Shown: positions 1 through 6,977, numbered from the stretch's first letter. The stretch: 8,906 nucleotides of DNA from Cloacimonetes bacterium UBA5284 (GCA_002410505.1 DHSO01000008.1:812-9717); one strand, 5' to 3'. The notes: generated by a model from the letters alone, not told the origin. Program-made: numbers and translations.

Positions 1-62
1 CTTGATCCCGGGGTTTCGCTTCGCTTCACCCCGCGCTATCAACTGCCACCCCTCCGGGGTTT
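1..62. repeat. GC-rich structured intergenic repeat, copy 1
   Basis: First of two copies of a 62-bp element that match at every position but one (C at 46, T at 124). The unit can fold into two hairpins. In the first, TTGAT at 2-6 pairs with ATCAA at 38-42, enclosing GGGGT at 10-14 with ACCCC at 28-32 around a loop holding two TTCGC units. In the second, ACCCC at 48-52 pairs with GGGGT at 56-60 over a TCC loop, followed by TTT. The second hairpin is terminator-like but its T run is too short to be convincing. The left edge coincides with the window start, so the element or an array may continue upstream. Function is unknown; REP-like intergenic elements or mRNA-end hairpins are the likely class. 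Confidence 0.9.
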
Positions 63-78
63 GGATTGTTCAGGCATA

Positions 79-140
79 CTTGATCCCGGGGTTTCGCTTC
101 GCTTCACCCCGCGCTATCAACTGTCACCCCTCCGGGGTTT
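79..140. repeat. GC-rich structured intergenic repeat, copy 2
   Basis: Second copy of the 62-bp unit, in direct orientation, 78 bp downstream of copy 1 and separated from it by a 16-bp non-repeated spacer (63-78). The fold is conserved: outer stem 80-84 with 116-120, inner stem 88-92 with 106-110, and a short terminal hairpin 126-130 with 134-138 followed by TTT and an A run. The single difference from copy 1 (position 124) lies in the linker between hairpins, so no stem is disturbed. It ends 18 nt before the ATG of the WecA-like gene, so it would lie in that gene's leader if transcription starts upstream. Confidence 0.9.
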
Positions 141-158
141 AAAAAACGGGATATCCGC

Positions 159-1193
159 ATGACTTTATACATCATCATCGGTAGTATGGTTATCTTCCTC
201 AGCACGCTGATATTGGGTCCATGGAATATGCGCTTTGCCATCAGGCACGGCATTGTGGCTGTGCCCGGTGAGCGCAGGATTCACGGAACAATCACCCCTG
301 AGGCCGGCGGGCTGTCTTTTGGCTTGCCCATCATCGCTGTGCAATTGATCTTTGCCTTCACTACCAGAGGTCAGGACATCAGCCGCTTTTTCTTTGAGCT
401 CTCGGTGATTGGCATATTGGCCATGACTTTTGGCATCATCGACGACCGTTTTGAGAGTCCGGCGCGCATCAAACTGGTGTGGCAGTTGCTTTTGGGCGTC
501 ATCATGTATATCATCGGTTATCGGGTCTATTTCCTCACCAATCCTTTGGGCGAACATTTCATTCTGGGCTGGCTTTCTTTTCCCATCACGGTGTTGTGGT
601 ATGTGATGGTGATCAATGCCATCAATTTGATTGACGGCATGGACGGTCTTGCGGCGGGCATAGCGGCAATCGTGAGCATTGTATTGATGGTATGTGGTTT
701 GCGGGAATCGAACGTATTGGTCATCACTCTATCCGCCTTTCTCCTGGCGGGCACTCTGGCCTTTCTGCGCTATAATTTCCATCCTGCGAAGATCTTTTTG
801 GGCGAAACGGGCTCACAATTCATCGGACTGTATATCGCAGCAATTTCGACAGCGGGTTCGGCTCAATTTAAAGGTATCACCTCGCTCACGATGATGATCC
901 CGCTCACAGCTCTGGCCATCCCATTGCTGGATGTGCTGTTGGCGATCTTTCGCCGCTTGCGTTTGGGACGTGTGTTCAAGGCGGATAAGGCTCACATTCA
1001 TCACACGATGCTTGCCTTTGGGCTTTCTCAAAAAGTAATTTCGATTATTGTATACTGTGTAACCATGCTTTTTGGTCTCATAGCCATTGGATTTTCCTTC
1101 ACCGATAAAAAGGTACTATTTTCCCTCTTATTGGTGCTTTTAGCGTTAATTGTGATAGTGGCATACATATTCATGCGAATGGAGAGAAAATGA
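159..1193 (+). CDS. WecA/TagO-like polyprenyl-phosphate sugar-1-phosphate transferase (glycosyltransferase family 4, MraY/WecA superfamily)
   Basis: Integral inner-membrane enzyme expected to transfer a sugar-1-phosphate (typically GlcNAc-1-P from UDP-GlcNAc) to undecaprenyl phosphate, starting a lipid-linked surface glycan such as O-antigen or teichoic-acid-type polymer. The 344-residue length is normal for the family, and about ten hydrophobic segments run through it. Signature motifs in order are PGERRIH at 36-42, the acidic pair GIIDDRF at 92-98, NLIDGMDGLAAG at 156-167, FLGETGSQFIG at 213-223, and KADKAHIHH at 274-282 in the cytosolic loop. HIHH favours WecA/TagO/WbpL-type enzymes over MraY. 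The Glu in GETGS stands where GD-x-GS is usual. The ATG at 159 lacks a clear Shine-Dalgarno, but the N-terminal family motif starts soon after and supports it. The stop overlaps the next start (ATGA), implying translational coupling. The exact sugar substrate cannot be told from sequence. Confidence 0.93.
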   Translation: MTLYIIIGSMVIFLSTLILGPWNMRFAIRHGIVAVPGERRIHGTITPEAGGLSFGLPIIAVQLIFAFTTRGQDISRFFFELSVIGILAMTFGIIDDRFESPARIKLVWQLLLGVIMYIIGYRVYFLTNPLGEHFILGWLSFPITVLWYVMVINAINLIDGMDGLAAGIAAIVSIVLMVCGLRESNVLVITLSAFLLAGTLAFLRYNFHPAKIFLGETGSQFIGLYIAAISTAGSAQFKGITSLTMMIPLTALAIPLLDVLLAIFRRLRLGRVFKADKAHIHHTMLAFGLSQKVISIIVYCVTMLFGLIAIGFSFTDKKVLFSLLLVLLALIVIVAYIFMRMERK

Positions 1194-3682
1194 TAAAAAA
1201 AGTCTTACTGATAAGCTGGACCTTGGCCCTAACCCTGCTCTTCGGCCAAAATTGGCAGATCATTAACAACGTGAATCATGTGTATGATCTGGAAAAAGAC
1301 GGCGACAGCATCTACTTTTCCAGTTGGGGTGGGGTTACAGAGATCGAGGGTTCGGACGCGTTGCCTCTATCGCAGCGTGAGCAGGTGCAGCAATTGAGCA
1401 CCGGTGACGGTCTGGTGTCCAACGATATCCGGCATCTTTCCCTGATAGATGTTTCAAATAGCTTATGGATGGGATCAAGTCAGGATGGGATCAGCAGTTT
1501 GGGTGAGCAGGGCATGCTGAGTGTGGACGAAAGCCTGGGGCTGCCCTCTTTGCGCATCAACCGACTATTGGAAGTTGACTCCCGCATCCTGGTTGCAACA
1601 GGACAGGGACTATGCGTATTTTACTATCTGGAAGATGTTAACTTCCCCATGATGTTGAGTCAATACAACAGCACCAATACCGCGGGTGCGCTGCCGAACC
1701 ACAATATTTACGACATGATCTTGAGCGACAACAACATACTCTATATGGCGCATGATATGGGGATCAGCTATGTGCACATAGATTCTCTGGAGGTCAATTC
1801 CGCCTGGAAAAACTTGAGTACCATGCCGGCTTTCCCAATTATTGGTGATCTGAGATTGAGCAGCAGCAAAGATCACTTGGCACTTTCCGCCTACGGCCGA
1901 ATCTGGGTGAGAAGAAACGATAGCGATACGAATCCCTGGCGGGTGCTGCGTCCCTATGATAGCAGCCTCCAGTGGCCTATCTCCACCATTCATCTGGATA
2001 ACGAGAATCAGCTTTGGGTGGCATACGGAGAATGGGATAACGACAAATTGATCTACAAATCGCCAAGCGACACACTATTGACGCGGGTAGATCTGACCAG
2101 TTTGGACACCGTGCAATGGGAACGAAATACCGATGGATTCGGCCTCAATCACATCTCTCGCATCAAGGAATTTGACGGCGAAATCTACATCTGCACCTGG
2201 GGTGACGGCATCGCGCGTTACAAGAATGATGAATGGGAATATTTCCAGCCGGATAACATCGCCTTCCCCAAGATTACCATGAGCAAAACAGACCATAATA
2301 ACGCGCTTTGGTTTGCCAGTGGCATCATCGGCGACTATGTGGTGCGCAAGGGCACAATGGGTGTAAGTGCATATAAAGATGGGCATTGGCTTAGTTTTAA
2401 TACGGATAACAGCCCGCTGCACTCAAATAACATCCTGAATCTGGAAGTGGACGCGCAAAACCGCAAGTGGTTCGGTGCCTGGTGGACCGATTACAATCAA
2501 ACCGGAAACCGATATGGCTTGAGTATCTACGACGATCGTGACGACTCCTGGCAATGGATCAGCCATGAAAGTTCGAGAATGTGGAATTATGATATGAATA
2601 ACTGGGGTCCTGAGCTTGAAGACGGCCCCACTCTGCTCACCAGCACCATCGGCGGCATATATCGCGATCGCTATGACAACATGTTTGTGCTTAGTTACGA
2701 CGGCGGGGTGAATGTGCTAAAGACTTATGAAGACAGCCTCGTAGTACACAGCAAATTCAGATTGCCCAATGCCCCCCATCAGCGGGTGGTAAACGCATAT
2801 CACAATGGCAGACAGTATTTCTTTGGCACAGAATACGATAACGGCCTTTCGATCTGGAATCATGACAGCATTCCCGAGGAAGACGGTGATTACTGGCTGC
2901 AACCGAATGAGATCGTACAGGAGCTGCGTGATGGCAAGATCTATGGTGTTACCAGTGTGCAATCGCCCTATAGCCCCAGCGGTTGGCAGCATTTTGTGGC
3001 CAGCGGAGCAGGACTATTTATGTGGGATGAGCTATATTGGTACAGATATGATGTGTATATCAAACGCTATCGCTTCGATCCCGTGAGCCAAAACTGGGTA
3101 AACGACACGCTGTATTATGCTGACGAAGAACGCCTGTTTGGCAGCACCAGGACATATCCTCTCAGCATTTACGGAGACCCTTTCGGAAGAGTCTGGGTCG
3201 GTAGCGAAGCTCATGGACTATCCATGTATGATCCTGTCCACGAACGCTTTACAAACTATTATCAGGGCAATTCACCCCTGCTCTCAAATCAGATTATCTC
3301 CTTGGGTTACGATCCTCTGGAAGGGAGATTGCTGATCGGCACTACGGAAGGCCTGAACACCTTGCGCATCGGCCGCACAGAGAAACCGGAAACTGATCTG
3401 CAAGAGCTGAAAGTGTTTCCCAACCCCTTCCGTCCCAATGGGCACAATTACGCCCAGATCGTGAATTTGCCCCTGGACAGCATGCCCGGCGGAAAGAACG
3501 AATGCCGCATCTATAGCTCTTCCGGACAATTGGTGAGAAAGCTGGAGGAAAACCTCTTCTCCCGCTTTGAATGGGACGGTAAAAACAAGGAAGACAAGCT
3601 GGTGTCCAGCGGCGTGTATTTCTTTGTGGTAACAGATGCTGATGGCAATACCGCTCGTGGAAAATTAGCTATCATTCGCTGA
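1190..3682 (+). CDS. Secreted two-component-regulator-type beta-propeller protein with C-terminal T9SS/FlgD-like sorting domain (PorZ-like architecture)
   Basis: 830 residues. Residues 1-20 form a signal peptide (KK, then a hydrophobic core, ending LLFGQ), so the protein is exported. Propeller-like blades of the Reg_prop kind (S/N-N-x-I, then a W/Y-x-G-x-x-x-G-I element) are visible near 75-104, 167-195, 262-280, 318-344, 409-432, 657-682 and 697-725. The stretch 435-640 is rich in Trp and Tyr with less regular blades. Residues 735-830 form a compact beta domain with KVFPNPFRP at 741-749, IYSSSGQLVRKL at 774-785, SSGVYFFVV at 806-814 and a basic GKLAIIR end, matching the type A sorting-domain/FlgD Ig-like pattern of T9SS cargo. 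There is no kinase, receiver or membrane segment, so it is not a sensor kinase despite the blade family name. A GGAGA Shine-Dalgarno sits at 1181-1185 and the start overlaps the upstream stop. Two propellers plus a sorting domain at this size recall PorZ, but orthology is inferred only. Confidence 0.88.
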   Translation: MIKKVLLISWTLALTLLFGQNWQIINNVNHVYDLEKDGDSIYFSSWGGVTEIEGSDALPLSQREQVQQLSTGDGLVSNDIRHLSLIDVSNSLWMGSSQDGISSLGEQGMLSVDESLGLPSLRINRLLEVDSRILVATGQGLCVFYYLEDVNFPMMLSQYNSTNTAGALPNHNIYDMILSDNNILYMAHDMGISYVHIDSLEVNSAWKNLSTMPAFPIIGDLRLSSSKDHLALSAYGRIWVRRNDSDTNPWRVLRPYDSSLQWPISTIHLDNENQLWVAYGEWDNDKLIYKSPSDTLLTRVDLTSLDTVQWERNTDGFGLNHISRIKEFDGEIYICTWGDGIARYKNDEWEYFQPDNIAFPKITMSKTDHNNALWFASGIIGDYVVRKGTMGVSAYKDGHWLSFNTDNSPLHSNNILNLEVDAQNRKWFGAWWTDYNQTGNRYGLSIYDDRDDSWQWISHESSRMWNYDMNNWGPELEDGPTLLTSTIGGIYRDRYDNMFVLSYDGGVNVLKTYEDSLVVHSKFRLPNAPHQRVVNAYHNGRQYFFGTEYDNGLSIWNHDSIPEEDGDYWLQPNEIVQELRDGKIYGVTSVQSPYSPSGWQHFVASGAGLFMWDELYWYRYDVYIKRYRFDPVSQNWVNDTLYYADEERLFGSTRTYPLSIYGDPFGRVWVGSEAHGLSMYDPVHERFTNYYQGNSPLLSNQIISLGYDPLEGRLLIGTTEGLNTLRIGRTEKPETDLQELKVFPNPFRPNGHNYAQIVNLPLDSMPGGKNECRIYSSSGQLVRKLEENLFSRFEWDGKNKEDKLVSSGVYFFVVTDADGNTARGKLAIIR

Positions 3683-3686
3683 ACTG

Positions 3687-4646
3687 ATGCCCTACACACA
3701 GATCAGCCCGGACAACCTGGAGCTTCAGGTAAATCTAGAGTATCCTTCACAAGGGATAATCGTTTGTGACGCCGAGCTATACAGCTTTCATGCGGACTTT
3801 TTTGGCACCGGGCCTTTGCCGCTGATTAAGCTTGAGGCAGCGGAGGCCAATAAGAATCTGGACACCGTTAATAGTCTATACTGCTTTTTTTGTGATCAAG
3901 AGCTCAAACGCGGTGATATAGTGCATGTCTTCGGCGGAGGTATAGTATGCGATATCGCAGCTTTTGCCGCATCCACATACAAACGCGGCTGCCATTTGCA
4001 CTTGTATCCATCCACGCTTTTAGCCATGGTGGATGCCGCTATCGGTGGCAAAACAGGCGTGAATTTCCGCAGTTTCAAAAACCATATCGGCAGCTTCTAT
4101 CCGGCAGAGCGGGTATTGATACATCCCGATTTTCTAAGAAGCTTGCCTTTGGCAGAATTGCGCCAGGGATGTGCAGAAATGCTGAAAGGGCATCTATTGT
4201 GGAATGAATTGCCCTTACCGGATTTTGATGGGCAATTGCCCACGGTTGAGGAGATCTTGAGCCATGCTCTATACAAGATTTCGATCTGCCGGAAAGATCC
4301 TTTTGATGTGGATACGCGCCGTTTGCTGAATTTTGGTCACAGCTTTGCGCACGCTCTGGAAGGGCTCAGTGATTTCGCAATAAAGCATGGTGACGCTGTC
4401 GCCCTGGGCATGAATATGGCTTGCGACCTCAGTTTGGAACTGGATCTCATCGACAAGGCGCGTTATACAGATTTGAAAAACACCTTGGGGCTATATCCTT
4501 ATCCCGCCGCAGCGCTGGATTTTGCAGCAAAACAGAGCCCGGAAGACATTCTTCCCTGGCTGAGGCAGGATAAAAAGAATAGTAAGAAATTGAGCTTGAT
4601 CTTACCGGTGGGAGATCAGATAAAGGCAGTGGAGATCAGTTTATAA
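3687..4646 (+). CDS. aroB: 3-dehydroquinate synthase
   Basis: Converts DAHP to 3-dehydroquinate, the second step of the shikimate pathway, with NAD and a divalent metal in the cytoplasm. Family features are all present: NKNLDTVNSLY at 55-65, the NAD-binding GGG at 83-85, ASTYKRG at 95-101, STLLAMVDAAIGGKTGVN at 109-126, the KN pair at 131-132, GCAEMLKG at 161-168, LLNFGHSFAHALEG at 213-226 and KHGDAVALGM at 233-242. Likely metal ligands are Glu164, His218 and His234. The late RQDKKNSKKLSLILP segment is also typical. At 319 residues it is shorter than the usual 340-370, the loss being mostly in the N-terminal Rossmann part: GGG lies near residue 83 rather than about 100. The start is 4 nt after the previous stop, and without a good Shine-Dalgarno, so translation probably depends on coupling. 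The TYKRG and AEMLK variants resemble Bacteroidota-type AroB. Confidence 0.95.
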   Translation: MPYTQISPDNLELQVNLEYPSQGIIVCDAELYSFHADFFGTGPLPLIKLEAAEANKNLDTVNSLYCFFCDQELKRGDIVHVFGGGIVCDIAAFAASTYKRGCHLHLYPSTLLAMVDAAIGGKTGVNFRSFKNHIGSFYPAERVLIHPDFLRSLPLAELRQGCAEMLKGHLLWNELPLPDFDGQLPTVEEILSHALYKISICRKDPFDVDTRRLLNFGHSFAHALEGLSDFAIKHGDAVALGMNMACDLSLELDLIDKARYTDLKNTLGLYPYPAAALDFAAKQSPEDILPWLRQDKKNSKKLSLILPVGDQIKAVEISL

Positions 4647-4650
4647 AGCC

Positions 4651-5769
4651 TTAGCTATGCAGCAGGCCCCACATCACATTAGCGCCGATCTCGATGCAGT
4701 CGTCCCGGGGCAAAAATGAGCCCGAATGCAGGGGGTGATCGCTACCGCTGCCCAGCCAGAATAGCAGGGCGGGATACAGGGTGCTAAAAAAGCCAAAATC
4801 TTCGCCGGTCATCACGGTTTCCGCGGGGATATAGGGGTAATTCGATCTTTTGCACACCTCGCGCAGCTTAGCTTCCAATTCGGCATTGTTCACCACCGGG
4901 TCGTAGGTACCCAGCAGATTCAATTCCACCTGCGCTCCGTAGCTATCGGCAGCTTCACGGGCCTGCTTTTGCAATAGAGCATTCACCCTGTCCCGCATTG
5001 TTTTGGAAAGCGTGCGATGTGTGCCCTGAAGCAAGCATTCATCGGCGATGATATTGCGGATCTGTCCGGCTGTCATTTTGCCCACATGAAAGATCACGTG
5101 TTCTTCGCTGGCAAGGTCAGGCACAAGCTCACTGATATCGTGAAAGAATCGCATTCCAGCCGCGAGTGCATTGATGCCTTTTTCCGGAAAAGCCACATGA
5201 GAAGCCTTACCGATGAATCTCACATCAAATTCCTGGGGGATGCCAAAGAAAATCCCGGGTTTGGAACTGATGGTGCCCACCGGCATTTCGCTGCCCACAT
5301 GCAGCGCAAAGGCGGCTCGGATATCGTAGCTTTGCAATACGTTTTCGTTCAGGATGCTTTGGGCTCCGCCATGGCCTTCTTCGGCAGGCTGGAAAAGGAA
5401 GAGCAGGTTTTGCTTCGGAAGATTGTGATGCACTTTTTGGATCAAAGCCATCAAGACCGCCATGTGGACGTCGTGACCGCAGGCATGCATCAAACCGGGA
5501 TGGGTGGAAGCGAAGTCGCAACCGCTTTTCTCGACGGTGGGCAAGGCATCCATATCCGCGCGGAAAAGCTTGAAATTATCACGCGGTTCCGCGTTGATGT
5601 ATTCGATCAGGATGCCGGTTGAATCTCTAAATTCCAGGATCCGGAACGGGCTTGCAGCAGGGAGCATCTCAGCTAATTGCTGCATCAGAAAAGCTTTGGT
5701 TTTTATCTCATCATAGGCCAATTCCGGGATCCGGTGCAGATGGTGACGAATTTGAATGGGATCCAGCAT
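4651..5769 (-). CDS. M20D family metallo-amidohydrolase (N-acyl amino acid / hippurate / N-acetyl-diaminopimelate hydrolase type)
   Basis: Cytosolic di-metal amidohydrolase of 372 residues that removes an N-acyl group from an amino acid or its derivative. It opens with LHRIPELAYDE at 11-21, then has MHACGHDVHMAVL at 94-106 (metal ligands Cys97 and His99), FQPAEEGHGGA at 126-136 (Glu130/Glu131, catalytic base and ligand), ALHVG at 155-159 and PLHSGSF at 346-352 (further ligand histidines). The lid/dimerisation domain lies near 178-290 (FIGKASHVAFPEKG). No signal peptide is seen. The cysteine ligand places it in the M20D branch with hippuricase, IAA-amino acid hydrolases and bacterial N-acetyl-DAP deacetylase. 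It starts 2 nt after the asd stop with only a weak AAGAG ribosome site, so it is probably coupled to asd. That neighbour raises a role in the acetylase branch of lysine/DAP synthesis, but peptide or acyl-amino-acid salvage is equally possible. Confidence 0.93.
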   Translation of the reverse strand: MLDPIQIRHHLHRIPELAYDEIKTKAFLMQQLAEMLPAASPFRILEFRDSTGILIEYINAEPRDNFKLFRADMDALPTVEKSGCDFASTHPGLMHACGHDVHMAVLMALIQKVHHNLPKQNLLFLFQPAEEGHGGAQSILNENVLQSYDIRAAFALHVGSEMPVGTISSKPGIFFGIPQEFDVRFIGKASHVAFPEKGINALAAGMRFFHDISELVPDLASEEHVIFHVGKMTAGQIRNIIADECLLQGTHRTLSKTMRDRVNALLQKQAREAADSYGAQVELNLLGTYDPVVNNAELEAKLREVCKRSNYPYIPAETVMTGEDFGFFSTLYPALLFWLGSGSDHPLHSGSFLPRDDCIEIGANVMWGLLHS

Positions 5770-5771
5770 AA

Positions 5772-6752
5772 TCAGCTCTTAGGGTTGATATCGTGATGCG
5801 CCATCAGGATGTTTACCGCGTTTGCAGCAGCGCCGATGCGTACGTTGTGTCCCACATTCCAGAAGTTCAGCGAATATTTGTCCACTCCGTAGCGTAAACG
5901 GCAGACATGTGCATCGTTCGAGCTGCCAATCCCCAAGGGAGTAATGTAGCTGTTTTCATGAAAGCTGATGGCGGGTGCGTCGCTGAGTAGTGAAGCGGCT
6001 GTTTGCAGATCAATCTCCCGCTCAAACTCTGCATACACGGTATTGGAATGGCCATACATCACCGGTACTCGCACTGCGGTTGCGCTTACCTGTATCTTGT
6101 CGTTATCCAATATCTTACGGGTTTCACTGAGCATCTTTTCTTCTTCATTACTATAGCCATTATCCAAAAATACACCGATTTGCGGGATTACATTGAGATC
6201 TATTATATCCGGATAGATGCCTTTTACTTGGGAACCACGGCGCTGTTTTTCCAGGGTATCGATGCCACCGTGGCCACTGCCGGAAACCGCTTGATAGGTG
6301 GAAACCACTACTTTCTTCATGCCAAAAGCCTTATCCAGCACCGCCAGCGGCAGTACCATCTGGATGGTGGAGCAATTGGGGTTTGCCACGATTCCACGGT
6401 AGTTTTTCAGCAAGGAGGAATTGATCTGCGGAACCACCAGAGGTATCCGGGGATCGGTTCTGAACGCCGAGGAATTATCGATTACCACTGCTCCGGCTTC
6501 GGCGGCGATGGGCGCATAGGATCGAGCCACTCCCCCACCCGCGGAAAAGAACACGTAATCATACTCCGTTTGGAGGGATTCCTCTTCCAATTCTTTTACT
6601 TCCAAGGGCTTATCCATGTAATAGAGCATGGTGCCTACAGACTTTACCGAAGCGTAGAGATCCAGTATTTCCGGCTGCAAGTTTTGCTCTTCCAGGCAAG
6701 TCATCATCATTCTGCCTACCTCTCCGGTGGCACCCACAATGGCTATTTTCAT
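5772..6752 (-). CDS. asd: Aspartate-semialdehyde dehydrogenase
   Basis: NADPH-dependent enzyme that reduces aspartyl-4-phosphate to aspartate-4-semialdehyde, the branch point to lysine/diaminopimelate, threonine and methionine. The 326-residue protein shows the nucleotide-binding IVGATGEVGRMM at 5-16, FFSAGGGVA at 68-76, IDNSSAFR at 91-98, VANPNCSTIQMV at 122-133 with catalytic Cys127, TYQAVSGSGHGGIDTL at 152-167, and RVPVMYGHS at 228-236 with catalytic-site His235. The C-terminal VRIGAAANAVNIL (304-316) is the usual helix. Length and motifs fit the bacterial LysC-linked USG-1/Asd family, and nothing is missing. A GGAAT ribosome site lies about 7 nt upstream of the ATG, on the minus strand near 6760-6764. 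It is the first gene of a minus-strand pair with the M20D hydrolase, read from the 6753-6870 divergent region. Confidence 0.97.
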   Translation of the reverse strand: MKIAIVGATGEVGRMMMTCLEEQNLQPEILDLYASVKSVGTMLYYMDKPLEVKELEEESLQTEYDYVFFSAGGGVARSYAPIAAEAGAVVIDNSSAFRTDPRIPLVVPQINSSLLKNYRGIVANPNCSTIQMVLPLAVLDKAFGMKKVVVSTYQAVSGSGHGGIDTLEKQRRGSQVKGIYPDIIDLNVIPQIGVFLDNGYSNEEEKMLSETRKILDNDKIQVSATAVRVPVMYGHSNTVYAEFEREIDLQTAASLLSDAPAISFHENSYITPLGIGSSNDAHVCRLRYGVDKYSLNFWNVGHNVRIGAAANAVNILMAHHDINPKS

Positions 6753-6870
6753 TTCAAATATTCCTTTTTTATATGCATACTAAGAAAGCCAGAGTGAAAG
6801 ATAGCAGAGTTTTGTCAATGTAAACTTGACGAATCTTCCGCTTTCAAAAAGCTTGCATCTTGATATGTGT
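6753..6870. promoter_or_regulatory. Divergent control region between asd and the tRNA-Arg/RNase II unit
   Basis: These 118 bp separate asd (minus) from tRNA-Arg (plus), so promoters for both must lie here unless transcription enters from further away. A TTGACA hexamer reads on the minus strand at 6818-6813, and TTGACG reads on the plus strand at 6826-6831. Together they form an inverted repeat, GTCAA at 6814-6818 with TTGAC at 6826-6830, around a 7-nt AT-rich centre. They could be back-to-back -35 boxes or an operator. No strong -10 box sits at 16-18 bp from either one, so the promoter assignment is tentative. There is no recognisable riboswitch or terminator. Confidence 0.35.
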
Positions 6871-6946
6871 GCCCCTGTAGCTCAGGGGATAGAGCAGCGG
6901 TTTCCTAAACCGTTGGTCGGAAGTTCGATTCTTCCCAGGGGTGCCA
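6871..6946 (+). tRNA. tRNA-Arg (anticodon CCU)
   Basis: A complete 76-nt cloverleaf, including encoded CCA at 6944-6946. The acceptor stem is 6871-6877 with 6936-6942, whose first pair is G-U. The D stem is GCTC at 6880-6883 with GAGC at 6892-6895. The anticodon stem is 6897-6901 with 6909-6913, with loop TTCCTAA and anticodon CCT at 6904-6906. The T stem is GGAAG at 6919-6923 with CTTCC at 6931-6935 around TTCGATT. The discriminator base is G. It reads AGG arginine codons. It is followed directly by seven Ts (6947-6953), and the RNase II-family gene starts 31 nt after its end, so the two may share a transcript. Confidence 0.97.
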
Positions 6947-6977
6947 TTTTTTTCAAAGCAGAAAAAAGGCAGAAAAG

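Noticed and set aside
1..140. CRISPR array
   Set aside because: Only two 62-bp units with a 16-bp spacer and no cas genes; repeat and spacer sizes do not fit CRISPR.
165..557. 130-codon minus-strand frame over the WecA-like gene
   Set aside because: Fully antisense to a well-supported membrane enzyme, with no motif and no ribosome site.
1051..1056. TATACT as an internal promoter -10 for the propeller gene
   Set aside because: No matching -35 at 16-18 bp, and the gene is already coupled to the upstream gene by ATGA overlap.
1190..3682. Hybrid two-component sensor, suggested by the regulator-type propeller blades
   Set aside because: There is no transmembrane segment after the signal peptide and no histidine kinase, receiver or HTH domain; the C-terminus is a sorting/FlgD-like domain.
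5017..5622. 201-codon open frame on the plus strand over the M20D gene
   Set aside because: Antisense to an intact hydrolase; its His-rich composition follows from reading that gene's codons backwards, and no domain is recognisable.
6003..6797. 264-codon open frame on the plus strand over asd
   Set aside because: It lies antisense to a complete asd with all catalytic motifs, has no recognisable motif or ribosome site, and is best explained as a mirror frame of asd codons.
6936..6953. Dedicated intrinsic terminator after the tRNA
   Set aside because: The T7 run follows the tRNA acceptor stem, but there is no separate hairpin; termination here is possible but not supported enough to annotate.
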